From positions 1 to 13,869 of the forward strand of contig CALKUW010000267.1 of NCBI GenBank assembly GCA_937996585.1: 13,869 bases of DNA, in the 5' to 3' direction. The DNA comes from an uncultured Flavobacteriales bacterium (GTDB taxonomy: Bacteria > Bacteroidota > Bacteroidia > Flavobacteriales_D > Sanyastnellaceae). The notes under the pieces were generated by a model. It was not told the origin of the DNA. It saw nothing but the letters and a program-made list of their open reading frames with translations, and did no database searches. The first letter of the stretch is position 1. The number at the start of each line of letters is the position of its first letter. Below are positions 13,834 through 13,869 of the stretch, in pieces. A program made the position numbers and the translations under genes.

Positions 13834-13869
13834 GCCGTCAATCTACGCCAACCCGCCTCACCGCCGCTC

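Overview
The window looks like a piece of a Bacteroidota chromosome, probably a fairly GC-rich Flavobacteriales-like lineage; the exact taxon cannot be fixed from the sequence. Supporting signs are a Bacteroidota-type nucleoside diphosphate kinase, promoter elements close to the TAnnTTTG -7 consensus, very poor Shine-Dalgarno sequences, signal peptides ending in A-Q, and a giant secreted protein built of Cys-bounded GCT...DDGSC repeats and FISUMP domains.

Left part (1-5746, minus strand). One open frame of 1915 codons runs off the left edge with no stop. It encodes a secreted, modular surface protein: a signal peptide, seven 21-27 residue Cys repeats, two FISUMP domains, a P-domain-like sandwich and cadherin/Ig-like domains. 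A 520-base gene-free, partly AT-rich region (5747-6266) separates it from the next gene and holds two short palindromes near its start.

Middle (6267-8082, plus strand). Two housekeeping genes follow: ndk (nucleoside diphosphate kinase) and icd (NADP-type, eukaryote-like isocitrate dehydrogenase). Each has a Bacteroidota-like promoter element upstream. A strong TTCG-loop hairpin at 8061-8082 ends icd and also serves the convergent operon.

Right-middle (8082-12592, minus strand). Four tightly packed, overlapping genes read right to left: an outer-membrane beta-barrel protein, a small periplasmic phosphate-binding-protein-like protein, a membrane hybrid histidine kinase (HAMP-PAS-PAS-HisKA-HATPase-REC), and a stand-alone Hpt protein. 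All three junctions overlap, which suggests a coupled sensory unit: the porin admits a ligand, the small binding protein reports it, the kinase signals, and Hpt passes phosphate to an unlinked regulator. The ligand is unknown. This is the most interesting locus in the window.

Right end (12734-13869). A small two-helix membrane protein of unknown function is divergent from the operon. It converges on a complete fatty acid hydroxylase / sterol desaturase superfamily membrane enzyme on the minus strand.
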